From Microtetraspora glauca (GTDB taxonomy: Bacteria > Actinomycetota > Actinomycetes > Streptosporangiales > Streptosporangiaceae), in contig BBYL01000031.1 of NCBI GenBank assembly GCA_001570385.1, positions 1-64,000 of the forward strand: a DNA stretch of 64,000 nucleotides, given 5' to 3'. Position 1 is the stretch's first letter, and each line of letters begins with the position of its first letter. This document shows, one piece after another, positions 49,778 through 58,167 of this stretch. The notes beneath the pieces are model-generated. The model saw nothing but the letters and a program-made list of their open reading frames with translations. It did not search any database and was not told the DNA's origin. The translations under genes were made by a program, and so were the position numbers.

Positions 49778-50857
49778 TCAGCCGGTCGTCCGGCCGTCCT
49801 GATCGGGTGGCCGCCCGAGGGCGCGGAACCCGCCGGCGAGGTGGACCGCCATCGCGCCGAAGGTGAGCAGCCAGGCCAGGAGCCCGAACCACACCTCGAC
49901 GTCACCGATGGCCACCACGATGGGCAGACCGGCGACGGTCCCGAGGTTGTGCGACGCGGCCCCGTACATGCCGAGAGGGAAGACCATGCTCCACAGTCCC
50001 GGCCCGTACCTGAGCGGGACGCCGGACCAGATGTGCCGCCACCAGCCCGCGATGATCAGGGCGACGAAGATCCAGCTTCCGAACGACCAGAAGAGCAGGC
50101 TCACATGCACGGAGAGGTCGTGCGCCACCGCGGCCGCGGACGCCCCTCTCATGTTCGAGATCTGGGTTCCGGCGACGACGCTGATCGCGGTGGCGCCCAT
50201 CGCGACCCAGTAGGGCGGCGTGAGATCGCGGGGCCCCATCTCGAAGAGCATCAACCGGAACGCCACGACGATCGCGATCGCCAGATAGAGCCAGATGGAG
50301 ATCGACCAGGTCATGACGGCGAGCAGCGCCAGCTCGTCCCGCCACCCGCTCGCGGCGGGCTCCAGCGTCGCGGCGAGCACCGCGACGGACTGTCCGCCAA
50401 CCACCCAGACGAACCAGGTTCCGTTGGCCCCCGCGATGGCCTTCGTCCCGTCCCGGCTCAGCAGGGCGGCCCACGGCACGAGATAGCTGAAGAGGACCCA
50501 GCTCGCCGCGCCGACGGCGAGCAGCACGGCGGCGGTGCCGGTGCGACCCTCCATGGCCAGCCGGGTGCCGAGCACGTTCGTGCCGGCGGTGAAGGTGAAG
50601 AACCCGAACGCCCGCCCGGGGTCCCGCAGGTCGCGGACCATCTCCGCCCGGCAGGCCAGCAGCCGCCACGCGTACAGCACGAGCAGGACGGCGTAGCCCG
50701 CCGCTCCCACCCAGAGCAACGCGGCGGACAGCGCGGGCAGGCGCATCGCGCGCATGTCGATCGACACGATCCCCGTCGCCATCACCATGGCGAAGTAGGC
50801 CGGGGACAGGTCGCGGACCGCCGCCGCCCGCACGTCGCTCAGGCTCGGGCGGCGCAC
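49778..50857 (-). CDS. TDT/SLAC1-type transporter or anion channel, nar operon
   Basis: 359 residues; the start is one base after the narI stop, so it is almost certainly in the nar operon. About ten hydrophobic segments. The motif LSPAYFAMVMATGIVSIDMR is typical of the tellurite-resistance/dicarboxylate transporter family (TehA, Mae1, SLAC1), and GTNVLGTRLAMEGRTG follows. Known members include C4-dicarboxylate carriers and nitrate/chloride-permeable anion channels. Operon context suggests nitrate or nitrite movement here; this is inference. Confidence 0.85.
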   Translation of the reverse strand: MRRPSLSDVRAAAVRDLSPAYFAMVMATGIVSIDMRAMRLPALSAALLWVGAAGYAVLLVLYAWRLLACRAEMVRDLRDPGRAFGFFTFTAGTNVLGTRLAMEGRTGTAAVLLAVGAASWVLFSYLVPWAALLSRDGTKAIAGANGTWFVWVVGGQSVAVLAATLEPAASGWRDELALLAVMTWSISIWLYLAIAIVVAFRLMLFEMGPRDLTPPYWVAMGATAISVVAGTQISNMRGASAAAVAHDLSVHVSLLFWSFGSWIFVALIIAGWWRHIWSGVPLRYGPGLWSMVFPLGMYGAASHNLGTVAGLPIVVAIGDVEVWFGLLAWLLTFGAMAVHLAGGFRALGRPPDQDGRTTG

Positions 50858-50858
50858 C

Positions 50859-51611
50859 TCAGGCCGGCCCGCCGATCTTGCGCCATCTGCGGCCCGTGGT
50901 GCCGGGCTCGGGAGGCACGATGGCGCCCCGGCTGCGGTAGACGACGAACGGCCGCCACAGGTACCACAGCGGGAAGCTCCAGGCGTGGACCAGGCGGCTG
51001 AACGGCCAGACCGCCCAGAGGGCCCACGCGGCCGTCGCGTGGAGCTGGTAGATCACCGGAGCGGTCGTCATGGCCCCGATGTCGGGCGATCCGGTGAACA
51101 GGCCGCGGAACCAGGGGCCGACGGTGAGCCGGTAGTTGTATCCGGGACCGAAGAGGTTCCACCCGATGGTGGGGGCGACCCCGGTGAGCACGATGATCAG
51201 CAGCATGACGAGCGCCACGTAGTCGATCGTCGCGGTGGTGGCCTTGACGCGCGGGACCAGCATCCGGCGGCTCGCGAGGATCGCGATGCCCACGATGACG
51301 ACGAGCGCGGCCAGCGCGCCGCCCACGGCCGAGAACCACCGGTAGACGACCTCCGGTATGCCGATGGCGTGGGTGACCGACGCGGGCACGAGGATCCCCA
51401 TGACGTGGCCGAGGATCGCGGCGAACGCCCCGTAGTGGAAGAGCGGCGCGCCCCACTTGAGCAGCCGACGCTCCAGGAGTTCGGTCGAGTAGCAGTCCCA
51501 GCCGAACCTGTCGTACCGCCACCGCCAGACGTGGCCGACGACGAAGACGGTCATCGCGACGTACGGCAGGACGACCCACCAGAACACGTCCAGGGTGCTC
51601 GCGTCGGTCAT
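50859..51611 (-). CDS. narI: Respiratory nitrate reductase gamma subunit (cytochrome b)
   Basis: 250 residues; the ATG at 51611 overlaps the narJ stop by 4 nt. Five membrane helices. Histidines fitting the two heme b ligand pairs are visible: FHYGAFAAILGHVMG (His59 and His69), and LHATAAW and LVHAWSFPL near residues 190-210. It anchors NarGH to the membrane and takes electrons from menaquinol. Length is slightly above the usual ~225-240 residues because of a basic cytoplasmic tail. Confidence 0.95.
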   Translation of the reverse strand: MTDASTLDVFWWVVLPYVAMTVFVVGHVWRWRYDRFGWDCYSTELLERRLLKWGAPLFHYGAFAAILGHVMGILVPASVTHAIGIPEVVYRWFSAVGGALAALVVIVGIAILASRRMLVPRVKATTATIDYVALVMLLIIVLTGVAPTIGWNLFGPGYNYRLTVGPWFRGLFTGSPDIGAMTTAPVIYQLHATAAWALWAVWPFSRLVHAWSFPLWYLWRPFVVYRSRGAIVPPEPGTTGRRWRKIGGPA

Positions 51612-52228
51612 GGTCGTCGCTCCTGTCCCGAGAGATACTCCGGCGGCGCGAACGGCTCCAGGCCGACCTCCTCGGTGGGCGGGCCGCTCTCCCACAGCGC
51701 GCGCACCGCTTCGAGCTCCCCGCGCCGCAGCTTCGGCAGCAGCGCGCAGACCGCCTCCACGACGTGCGCGTACGGCGTGTCCACCGAGCCGAGCGCCCGG
51801 CGGAGCAGGTCGAGGTCGGCGCGGCGGCGGCGCAGCAGCGCGACGCCCTCCCGGCTGAGCGCGGCGAATTCGAGCACGAGCGGAACGAAGTCGGGCAGCT
51901 CGGCGTCCGGCGGGTGGAACCCCGCGCGGCGGTAGGCGGCCTTGTACGCGAGCATCGCCGTACCGCGCCTGCGCGTGTCGCCGTACCGGTAGTAGGTCAG
52001 GTAGAGCGCGGAGTGGCGGCGCAGATCGAAGGTGTCGACGTAGTGCCCGGCCACCTCGCCCGGAGGGGTCGCCCGCAGCCAGGCGAGGAAGGCGGCGAAC
52101 TCCTCGCGCGCCGCCCTGGGCGCGGCGCGTCCGGCCTCGTCGAGCCGGTCGATGCCCGTGAACAGCGCCATGGTCGGGTACTGCAGCAGCACCGACGCGA
52201 GCTTGAACGCGTGCTCCGCGCCGGTCAT
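51608..52228 (-). CDS. narJ: Nitrate reductase molybdenum cofactor assembly chaperone
   Basis: 206 residues; the ATG at 52228 overlaps the narH stop by 4 nt. All-helical, with the NarJ/TorD pattern: FKLASVLLQYPT, FDLRRHSALYLTYYRYGDTR, RRRGTAMLAYKAAYRRAGF and LPDFVPLVLEFAAL. It is not part of the final enzyme; it binds NarG and helps molybdenum cofactor insertion and membrane assembly. The Pro-rich C-terminus (PFAPPEYLSGQERRP) is an extension. Confidence 0.95.
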   Translation of the reverse strand: MTGAEHAFKLASVLLQYPTMALFTGIDRLDEAGRAAPRAAREEFAAFLAWLRATPPGEVAGHYVDTFDLRRHSALYLTYYRYGDTRRRGTAMLAYKAAYRRAGFHPPDAELPDFVPLVLEFAALSREGVALLRRRRADLDLLRRALGSVDTPYAHVVEAVCALLPKLRRGELEAVRALWESGPPTEEVGLEPFAPPEYLSGQERRP

Positions 52229-53877
52229 GGCGCCTCCTCCCCGGGGAACGGGTCCTTCCCGGGAAACGGGTCCTTCCTGGGGAACAGGCGCGACGGGTCG
52301 CCGGTGCCGTCCCAGCCGAGCAGGTTGGCGCGCGGCCGCCCGTCGTCCCCACGGAACATGGGCGGTCCCCCGGCCGGACTCCCCGCCGGAGGCGGGTACC
52401 CCTGACCGCCCATGCCGGGGCCGCCCTCCCCGTCGAGGCTGCAGAAGAGCTGCTGGTGCTGGGCGGTCAGCGCGCCGGCGTCCTCGGCGTGGACCTGCGG
52501 GATGACGTAGCGCTCCTCGTACTTGGCGATCGCCAGCAGGCGGTACAGGTCGTCGACGTCCTCCGCGGTCATGCCGACCGAGCGCGGCAGATCCTCGCCG
52601 GGGTCCCGGCCGAGCTGTACGGCCCGCATGACCGCACGCACCGTGGCGAGCCTGCGCAGCACCAGGCGTACGGTCTCCGCCCTGCCCGCGGTGAAGAGGT
52701 TGGCCAGATACTCGACGGGTACGCGCAGCGAGTCGATGGTGGCGAAGACCCGGTCGGGGTCGGCGTGGTCGTATCCCTCTGCGTGCACGACGTCGGCGAC
52801 CGGCGAGAGCGGCGGGATGTACCAGACCATGGGCAGCGTACGGAACTCCGGATGCAACGGCAGCGCCACCCGGTGGCGTACGGCCAGCGCGTGGACGGGG
52901 GAGCGGCGGGCCGCCTCGATCCAGTCGTCCGGGATGCCCTGGCGTGCCGCCTCCGCCCGGATCGCGGGGTCCTCGGGGTCGAGGAACACCGAGAGCTGCG
53001 CCTCGTAGAGGTCCTGCGGGTCGGGGGTGGTCGCCGCGCCGAGCACCGCGTCCGCGTCGTAGAGGAGCAGCCCGAGATAGCGGAGCCGGCCGACGCAGGT
53101 CTCCGAGCAGATCGTCGGCTGGCCGGCCTCGATCCGGGGGAAGCAGAACGTGCACTTCTCGGCCTTGCCGGTCTTGTAGTTGAAGTACACCTTCTTGTAC
53201 GGGCAGCCCGACACGCAGAACCGCCAGCCCCGGCACCGGTTCTGGTCGACGAGGACGATGCCGTCCTCGGCCCGCTTGTACATCGCCCCCGAGGGGCACG
53301 AGGCCACGCACGACGGGTTCAGGCAGTGCTCGCAGATGCGCGGCAGGTAGAACATGAAGACCTGCTCGAACTCCATCCGCACCCGTTCCTCGATCCCGGC
53401 GAGGTTCGGGTCGCTCGGCGCGTGCTCGGGCGCGCCCGCGAGGTCGTCGTCGAAGTTGCTGCCCCACCGGATGCGCATGCCCCGCCCGGTGAGCGTGGAG
53501 ATCGAGTGCGCGCTGGGGTTGGGCGTGCCGAGCGGCGCGTCGATGACGGTGCCGTAGTCGTACGTCCACGGCTCGCCGTAGTCGTCGATCGACGGCAGGT
53601 CGGGGTTGTAGTACATCTGCAGCAGGCGGCGCACCCGGCCGCCCGCCTTGAGCTGGAGCCGTCCCTTCGTGTCCAGGGTCCAGCCGCCCCGCCACCGGTC
53701 CTGGTCCTCGTACCCCCTGGGGTATCCCACGCCCGGCTTGGTCTCGACGTTGTTGAAGTAGACGTATTCGAGGCCGGGCCGGTTGGTCCAGACCTGCTTG
53801 CAGGTCACCGAGCAGGTGTGACAGCCGATGCACTTGTCGAGGTTCATCACCATCGCGACCTGCGCCATTATGCGCAT
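52225..53877 (-). CDS. narH: Respiratory nitrate reductase beta subunit (iron-sulfur)
   Basis: 550 residues; the ATG at 53877 shares a base with the narG stop (TGATG); ATG 53868 (MAQVAMVM) is an alternative start. Four cysteine clusters bind the Fe-S centres: CIGCHTCSVTCK, CEHCLNPSCVASCP, CRGWRFCVSGCP and CTFC ... CSETC. The Trp in CRGWRFC marks the [3Fe-4S] site of NarH. It transfers electrons from NarI to NarG. The C-terminal ~60 residues are Gly/Pro-rich and end with KDPFPG twice; this tail is longer than usual. Confidence 0.96.
   Translation of the reverse strand: MRIMAQVAMVMNLDKCIGCHTCSVTCKQVWTNRPGLEYVYFNNVETKPGVGYPRGYEDQDRWRGGWTLDTKGRLQLKAGGRVRRLLQMYYNPDLPSIDDYGEPWTYDYGTVIDAPLGTPNPSAHSISTLTGRGMRIRWGSNFDDDLAGAPEHAPSDPNLAGIEERVRMEFEQVFMFYLPRICEHCLNPSCVASCPSGAMYKRAEDGIVLVDQNRCRGWRFCVSGCPYKKVYFNYKTGKAEKCTFCFPRIEAGQPTICSETCVGRLRYLGLLLYDADAVLGAATTPDPQDLYEAQLSVFLDPEDPAIRAEAARQGIPDDWIEAARRSPVHALAVRHRVALPLHPEFRTLPMVWYIPPLSPVADVVHAEGYDHADPDRVFATIDSLRVPVEYLANLFTAGRAETVRLVLRRLATVRAVMRAVQLGRDPGEDLPRSVGMTAEDVDDLYRLLAIAKYEERYVIPQVHAEDAGALTAQHQQLFCSLDGEGGPGMGGQGYPPPAGSPAGGPPMFRGDDGRPRANLLGWDGTGDPSRLFPRKDPFPGKDPFPGEEAP
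52243..52278 (-). repeat. 18-bp tandem repeat at the 3' end of narH
   Basis: Two near-identical 18-bp units (16 of 18 matching) encode the KDPFPG-KDPFPG tail of NarH, and a third, more degenerate unit follows. The repeat is in frame and lies just before the stop codon. Confidence 0.7.
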
Positions 53878-56800
53878 CAGAACCGCACTTCCTGCGACCG
53901 CCTGCGGATGACCGCGAGCTCGTCGCGCTGGAATCCCGCCGGGCCGTAGTAGTTGAACGCGAACGACAGCTGGCCGTACCCGCCGATCATGTGGGTGGGC
54001 TTGACGAGCACCCGGGTCAGCGAGTTGTCCGCCCCGCCGGGCCACCCGGAGATCTCCGACTGGGGGGTCATCAGGTTCCGGTCCTTGGCGTGGTACATGA
54101 ACGCCGTGCCCTCGGGCATCCGGTGGGTCACCACGGCCCGGCAGACGACCACGCCGTTGCGGTTGTACGCCTCGATCCAGTCGTTGTCGGCCACGTCGAT
54201 CTTGGCGGCGTCCCGATCGCTCATCCAGATGACCGGGCCGCCGCGGAACAACCGCAACATGTGCAGGTTGTCCTGGTACTCGGAGTGGATCGACCACTTG
54301 GAGTGCGGGGTGAGGTAGCGCACCGTCACCTCGGGGCGGTTCTCCTCCTCGATCCCCTGCGGCCCGAACAACCGGGCGTAGTTGAGCGGCGGCCGGTAGT
54401 TCGGCAGCATCTCGCCGTACTCGACGAGCCAGTCGTGATCGAGGAAGAAGTGCATGCGCCCGCTCAGCGTGTGCCACGGCTTCTTGCGCTCGACGTTCAG
54501 CACGAACGGCGAGTAGCGGCGTCCGCCCGTCTCGATGCCCGACCACTCCGGGGAGGCGAACACGGTTCTGGGTTGTACCTGGGTGTCGGCGAACGTGATC
54601 CGGCGGCCCGCGCTCTCCCGCGCCAGGTCGGCGAAGCTCACCCCGGTGCGCTCCCGCAGCGCCTCCCACGCCTGGGCGGCCACCTGCCCGTTGGTGCTGC
54701 AGGAGAGCGTCATGATCGCCTCGGCCATGTGCACGTCGCGGGCCAGCGAGGGGCGCCCGTCGCCCGCTCCGGCTCGCACCCGGCCGTTGTCCTGCCCGAG
54801 CTGCTCGACGGCGGCGGCGGGCACCCAGGAGATCCCCTTCGTCGCGGTGCCGAGGGTGTCGACGAGCGGGCCGAGCGCCGCGAGCTTGTCCGCGATGGCG
54901 CCGTAGTCCCGCTCGACCGTGACCAGCTTCGGCATCGTCACGCCGGGAACCGGCTCGCACTCCCCGGCCTTCCAGTCGAGCACCCGGCCGCCCGGCTGCG
55001 CCAGCTCGTCCGCGGTGTCGTGCATGAGCGGCGCGGCGACCACGTCCGTACGGGTGCCCAGGTGGACGGCGCCGAGCCGCGACACCTCCCGTGCGATCGT
55101 CGCGAACGTCTCGAAGTCCGACCGCGCCTCCCATGGAGGGGCGATGGCCGGATTGAAGGAGTGGATGAACGGGTGCATGTCCGTGGTCGACAGGTCGTAC
55201 TTCTCGTACCAGGTCGCGGCGGGCAGCACCACGTCCGAGTAGGTGCAGGTGCCGGTCATCCGGAAGTCGAGCGTGACGAGCAGGTCGAGCTTGGCGCGAG
55301 GTGCCTCGTCGCGCCAGGTCACCTCGGCCGGGCGCACGCTCGGCGGCGACTCCGCGGCCCGGACGGCGTCGTCGGCGCCGAGCAGGTGCCGCATGAAGTA
55401 CTCCATGCCCTTGCCGGACGAGCCGAACAGGTTGGCCCGCCACAGGGTGAGCACACGCGGGAAGTTGCGCGGGTCGTCGGGGTCCTCGGCGGCGAAGCGC
55501 AGCCGCCCCGATCGCAGTTCGTCCACGATGTGGTCGCCGACCGGGCGGCCGGCGCGCGCGGCCTCGTCCGCGAGATCGAGCGGGTTGCGGTCGAACGCCG
55601 GCTGCGCGGACGTCCAGCCCAGCCGCTGGGCCAGGGCGACGCAGTCGGCGAAGGACCGCCCCGCGAACAGTCCGCGCCCGAGCGGGCTGGCGAGCTCTCC
55701 CGCGCCGAACGTCTCGTACCGCCACTGGTCGGTGTGCATGTACCAGTACGGCGTGGCGGCCATCTGCCTGGCCGGGCGCTGCCAGTCGAGCGCGAACGCG
55801 AGGTGGGCCCAGCCGGTGAGCGGGCGGATCTTCTCCTGCCCGACGTAGTGCGCCCAGCCGCCGCCGTTCACGCCCTGGCAGCCGCACAGCATGATCAGGG
55901 TGAGGAACGCCCGATAGGTCTGGTCGGAGTGGCACCACTGGTTGGTGCCGCCTCCCATGCAGATCATCGACCGGCCTTCGGAGGTCTCGGCGTTGCGGGC
56001 GAACTCCCTGGCCACCCGGGCCGCCGCCGCGGCCGGCACCGACGTGATCTTCTCCTGCCAGGCCGGGGTGTACGGCTCGGGATCGTCGTATCCCGCCGGC
56101 CACTCCCCGGGAAGCCCGTCGCGCCGCACGGCGTAGTGCGCCATCACGAGGTCGAAGACCGTCGTCACCAGGCGGCCCGCGACCCGCGTCACCGGCACTC
56201 CGCGGCGTACGGCCGAGCCGCCCTCGGTCGGGCCGACGTCGAAGCGGGGCAGATCGACGGGAACGGCCTCCGTGTGCCCGCCGTACAGCGTGAGCACCGG
56301 ATCGATCCCGCCCAGGTCGAGGTTCCAGCGGCCCTTCCCCTCCTCGCCGAAGCGGAAGCCGAGCGAGCCGCCCGGCACCTTCGGCGTGCCGTCCGCCGCG
56401 TCGAGCAGCACCATCTTGTGCGCCGCGCCCTCACTCGCGTCGCCGAGGTCGGCCGCGGTCAGGAACCGGTCCGGCACGTACGCGTCGCCGCGCTCGGCCA
56501 GCGTCACCAGGAGCGGCAGGTCGGTGTACGTCTTGACGTAGTCGGTGAAGTAGGGCACCTGGCGGTCGCGGAAGAACTCGGACAGGACGACGTGCCCCAT
56601 CGCCATGGCCAGCGCGCCGTCGGTGCCCGGACGGGCGGCCAGCCAGTCGTCGGCGAACTTGGTGTGGTCGGAGTAGTCCGGGGAGACCACCACGACCTTC
56701 TGGCCCCGGTAGCGCGCCTCGGTCATGAAGTGCGCGTCCGGGGTACGGGTGATCGGCAGGTTGGTCCCCCAGATCATCAGGTAGGAGGCGTTCCACCAGT

Positions 56801-57566
56801 CCCCAGACTCCGGCACGTCCGTCTGGTCGCCGTAGACCTGCGGCGAGGCGAGCGGAAGGTCGGCGTACCAGTCGTAGAACGACAGGATCGTGCCGCCGAT
56901 CAACGAGAGGAATCGTGTCCCCACCGCGTAGGAGACCAGCGACATCCCCGGGATGGGGGAGAACCCCGCCACCCGGTCGGGGCCGTACGTCTTGATCGTG
57001 TGCACGTGGGCGGCGGCGATCAACTCGCTCGCCTCGGACCAGGACGAGCGGACGAACCCTCCCTTCCCCCGCGCGTTCTTGTAGCGGGCCGCGCGTTCGG
57101 GGTCGCCCGTGATCTCCGCCCACGCTTCGACGGGGTCGCCGAGCCGCTCCCGCGCCTCCCGCCACAGTTCGAGCAGGGGGCCGCGCACGTACGGGTAGCG
57201 CACCCGGGACGGCGAGTAGGTGTACCAGGAGAACGCCGCCCCTCGCGGGCAACCGCGCGGCTCATACTCGGGTGAGTCCGCCCCGATCGAGGGATAGTCG
57301 ACCTGCTGCGTCTCCCAGGTGATGATCCCGTCCTTGACGTAGACCTTCCACGAGCACGAGCCGGTGCAGTTCACCCCGTGCGTCGACCGCACCACCTTGT
57401 CGTGGCGCCACCGCTCGCGGTAGAACTCCTCGGCCTCACGGCCGTCCTCGCGGTGCACCTCGCGGTAGTCCGTCGACGGCGTGCCCACCGTGAAGAACTG
57501 CGCGGCGCGCAGCAGCGACTCGACCGGCTCGCCGCCGGGCAGCAGCGGGGCCAACGGTTCCGCCAT
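53877..57566 (-). CDS. narG: Respiratory nitrate reductase alpha subunit (molybdopterin)
   Basis: 1229 residues, the usual NarG length. The N-terminal Fe-S motif HGVNCTGSCSWKVYVKDG is followed by EPRGCPRG (His plus three Cys, the FS0 cluster). The molybdenum-site region YADLPLASPQ ... QTDVPESGDWWNASY contains the Asp ligand region of NarG. MGGGTNQWCHSD and the C-terminal NDWIEAYNRNGVV belong to the molybdopterin-binding domains. Catalyses reduction of nitrate to nitrite during anaerobic or microaerobic respiration. First gene of narGHJI, divergent from a SigE-family sigma factor gene across 118 bp. Confidence 0.97.
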   Translation of the reverse strand: MAEPLAPLLPGGEPVESLLRAAQFFTVGTPSTDYREVHREDGREAEEFYRERWRHDKVVRSTHGVNCTGSCSWKVYVKDGIITWETQQVDYPSIGADSPEYEPRGCPRGAAFSWYTYSPSRVRYPYVRGPLLELWREARERLGDPVEAWAEITGDPERAARYKNARGKGGFVRSSWSEASELIAAAHVHTIKTYGPDRVAGFSPIPGMSLVSYAVGTRFLSLIGGTILSFYDWYADLPLASPQVYGDQTDVPESGDWWNASYLMIWGTNLPITRTPDAHFMTEARYRGQKVVVVSPDYSDHTKFADDWLAARPGTDGALAMAMGHVVLSEFFRDRQVPYFTDYVKTYTDLPLLVTLAERGDAYVPDRFLTAADLGDASEGAAHKMVLLDAADGTPKVPGGSLGFRFGEEGKGRWNLDLGGIDPVLTLYGGHTEAVPVDLPRFDVGPTEGGSAVRRGVPVTRVAGRLVTTVFDLVMAHYAVRRDGLPGEWPAGYDDPEPYTPAWQEKITSVPAAAAARVAREFARNAETSEGRSMICMGGGTNQWCHSDQTYRAFLTLIMLCGCQGVNGGGWAHYVGQEKIRPLTGWAHLAFALDWQRPARQMAATPYWYMHTDQWRYETFGAGELASPLGRGLFAGRSFADCVALAQRLGWTSAQPAFDRNPLDLADEAARAGRPVGDHIVDELRSGRLRFAAEDPDDPRNFPRVLTLWRANLFGSSGKGMEYFMRHLLGADDAVRAAESPPSVRPAEVTWRDEAPRAKLDLLVTLDFRMTGTCTYSDVVLPAATWYEKYDLSTTDMHPFIHSFNPAIAPPWEARSDFETFATIAREVSRLGAVHLGTRTDVVAAPLMHDTADELAQPGGRVLDWKAGECEPVPGVTMPKLVTVERDYGAIADKLAALGPLVDTLGTATKGISWVPAAAVEQLGQDNGRVRAGAGDGRPSLARDVHMAEAIMTLSCSTNGQVAAQAWEALRERTGVSFADLARESAGRRITFADTQVQPRTVFASPEWSGIETGGRRYSPFVLNVERKKPWHTLSGRMHFFLDHDWLVEYGEMLPNYRPPLNYARLFGPQGIEEENRPEVTVRYLTPHSKWSIHSEYQDNLHMLRLFRGGPVIWMSDRDAAKIDVADNDWIEAYNRNGVVVCRAVVTHRMPEGTAFMYHAKDRNLMTPQSEISGWPGGADNSLTRVLVKPTHMIGGYGQLSFAFNYYGPAGFQRDELAVIRRRSQEVRF

Positions 57567-57684
57567 GAGATCACCTCGTTAGCGAGCGATACCCGGCAAA
57601 ACGGACGGCGACGACCGGCTTAGGTGGATCGTGGCGATCTGATTACGGTGCAACGAAACGCGGTGACCGGACGTCCCTGGGATC

Positions 57685-58167
57685 GTGGACCACACCTTCG
57701 ACGAATTCGTCCGGGCACGAGGCGACGCGCTGTTCCGCTACGGCGTCGTACTGACCGGAAACGCGGACGACGCGGCCGACCTCGTGCAGGAGGCGCTGCT
57801 GCGGCTCGGCGACGCCTGGCAGCGCGTGGTCCGCAAGGACGACCCCGAGGGCTACGTGCGGACGATCATGGCCCGCCAGCACATCAGTTGGTGGCGGCGA
57901 AGACGGCGAGAACGCCTGGTGGCCGACACACCCGAACACGGCTACACCGACGTGCGGCTCGACGGCGACGCGGGGCTGTGGGCCGAGATCGGCGGGCTGC
58001 CGCCGAAACAGCGGGCGGTGCTCGTGCTGCGTTACTACGAGGACCTCCCGGACGTCGAGATCGCCAGAATCCTCGGCATCTCGCCGGGGACCGTACGCAG
58101 CCAGGTCTCGCGTGCCCTCGACAAGTTGCGGATCCAGCGCCGCGCGATGCACATGGAGGAAGTGTGA
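57685..58167 (+). CDS. SigE-family ECF sigma factor
   Basis: 160 residues from the GTG at 57685. Region 2: FVRARGDALFRYGVVLTGNA then DLVQEALLRLGDAW. Region 4: LPPKQRAVLVLRYYEDLPDV and ILGISPGTVRSQVSRALDKL. It is the actinomycete SigE-like subgroup (about 160-180 residues), usually paired with a membrane protein. It overlaps the next gene by 4 nt. Located opposite narG, but that gene's promoter need not depend on it. Confidence 0.92.
   Translation: MDHTFDEFVRARGDALFRYGVVLTGNADDAADLVQEALLRLGDAWQRVVRKDDPEGYVRTIMARQHISWWRRRRRERLVADTPEHGYTDVRLDGDAGLWAEIGGLPPKQRAVLVLRYYEDLPDVEIARILGISPGTVRSQVSRALDKLRIQRRAMHMEEV

Noticed and set aside
53991-57275. 1094-codon plus-strand frame over narG
   Set aside because: Antisense to an unmistakable narG.
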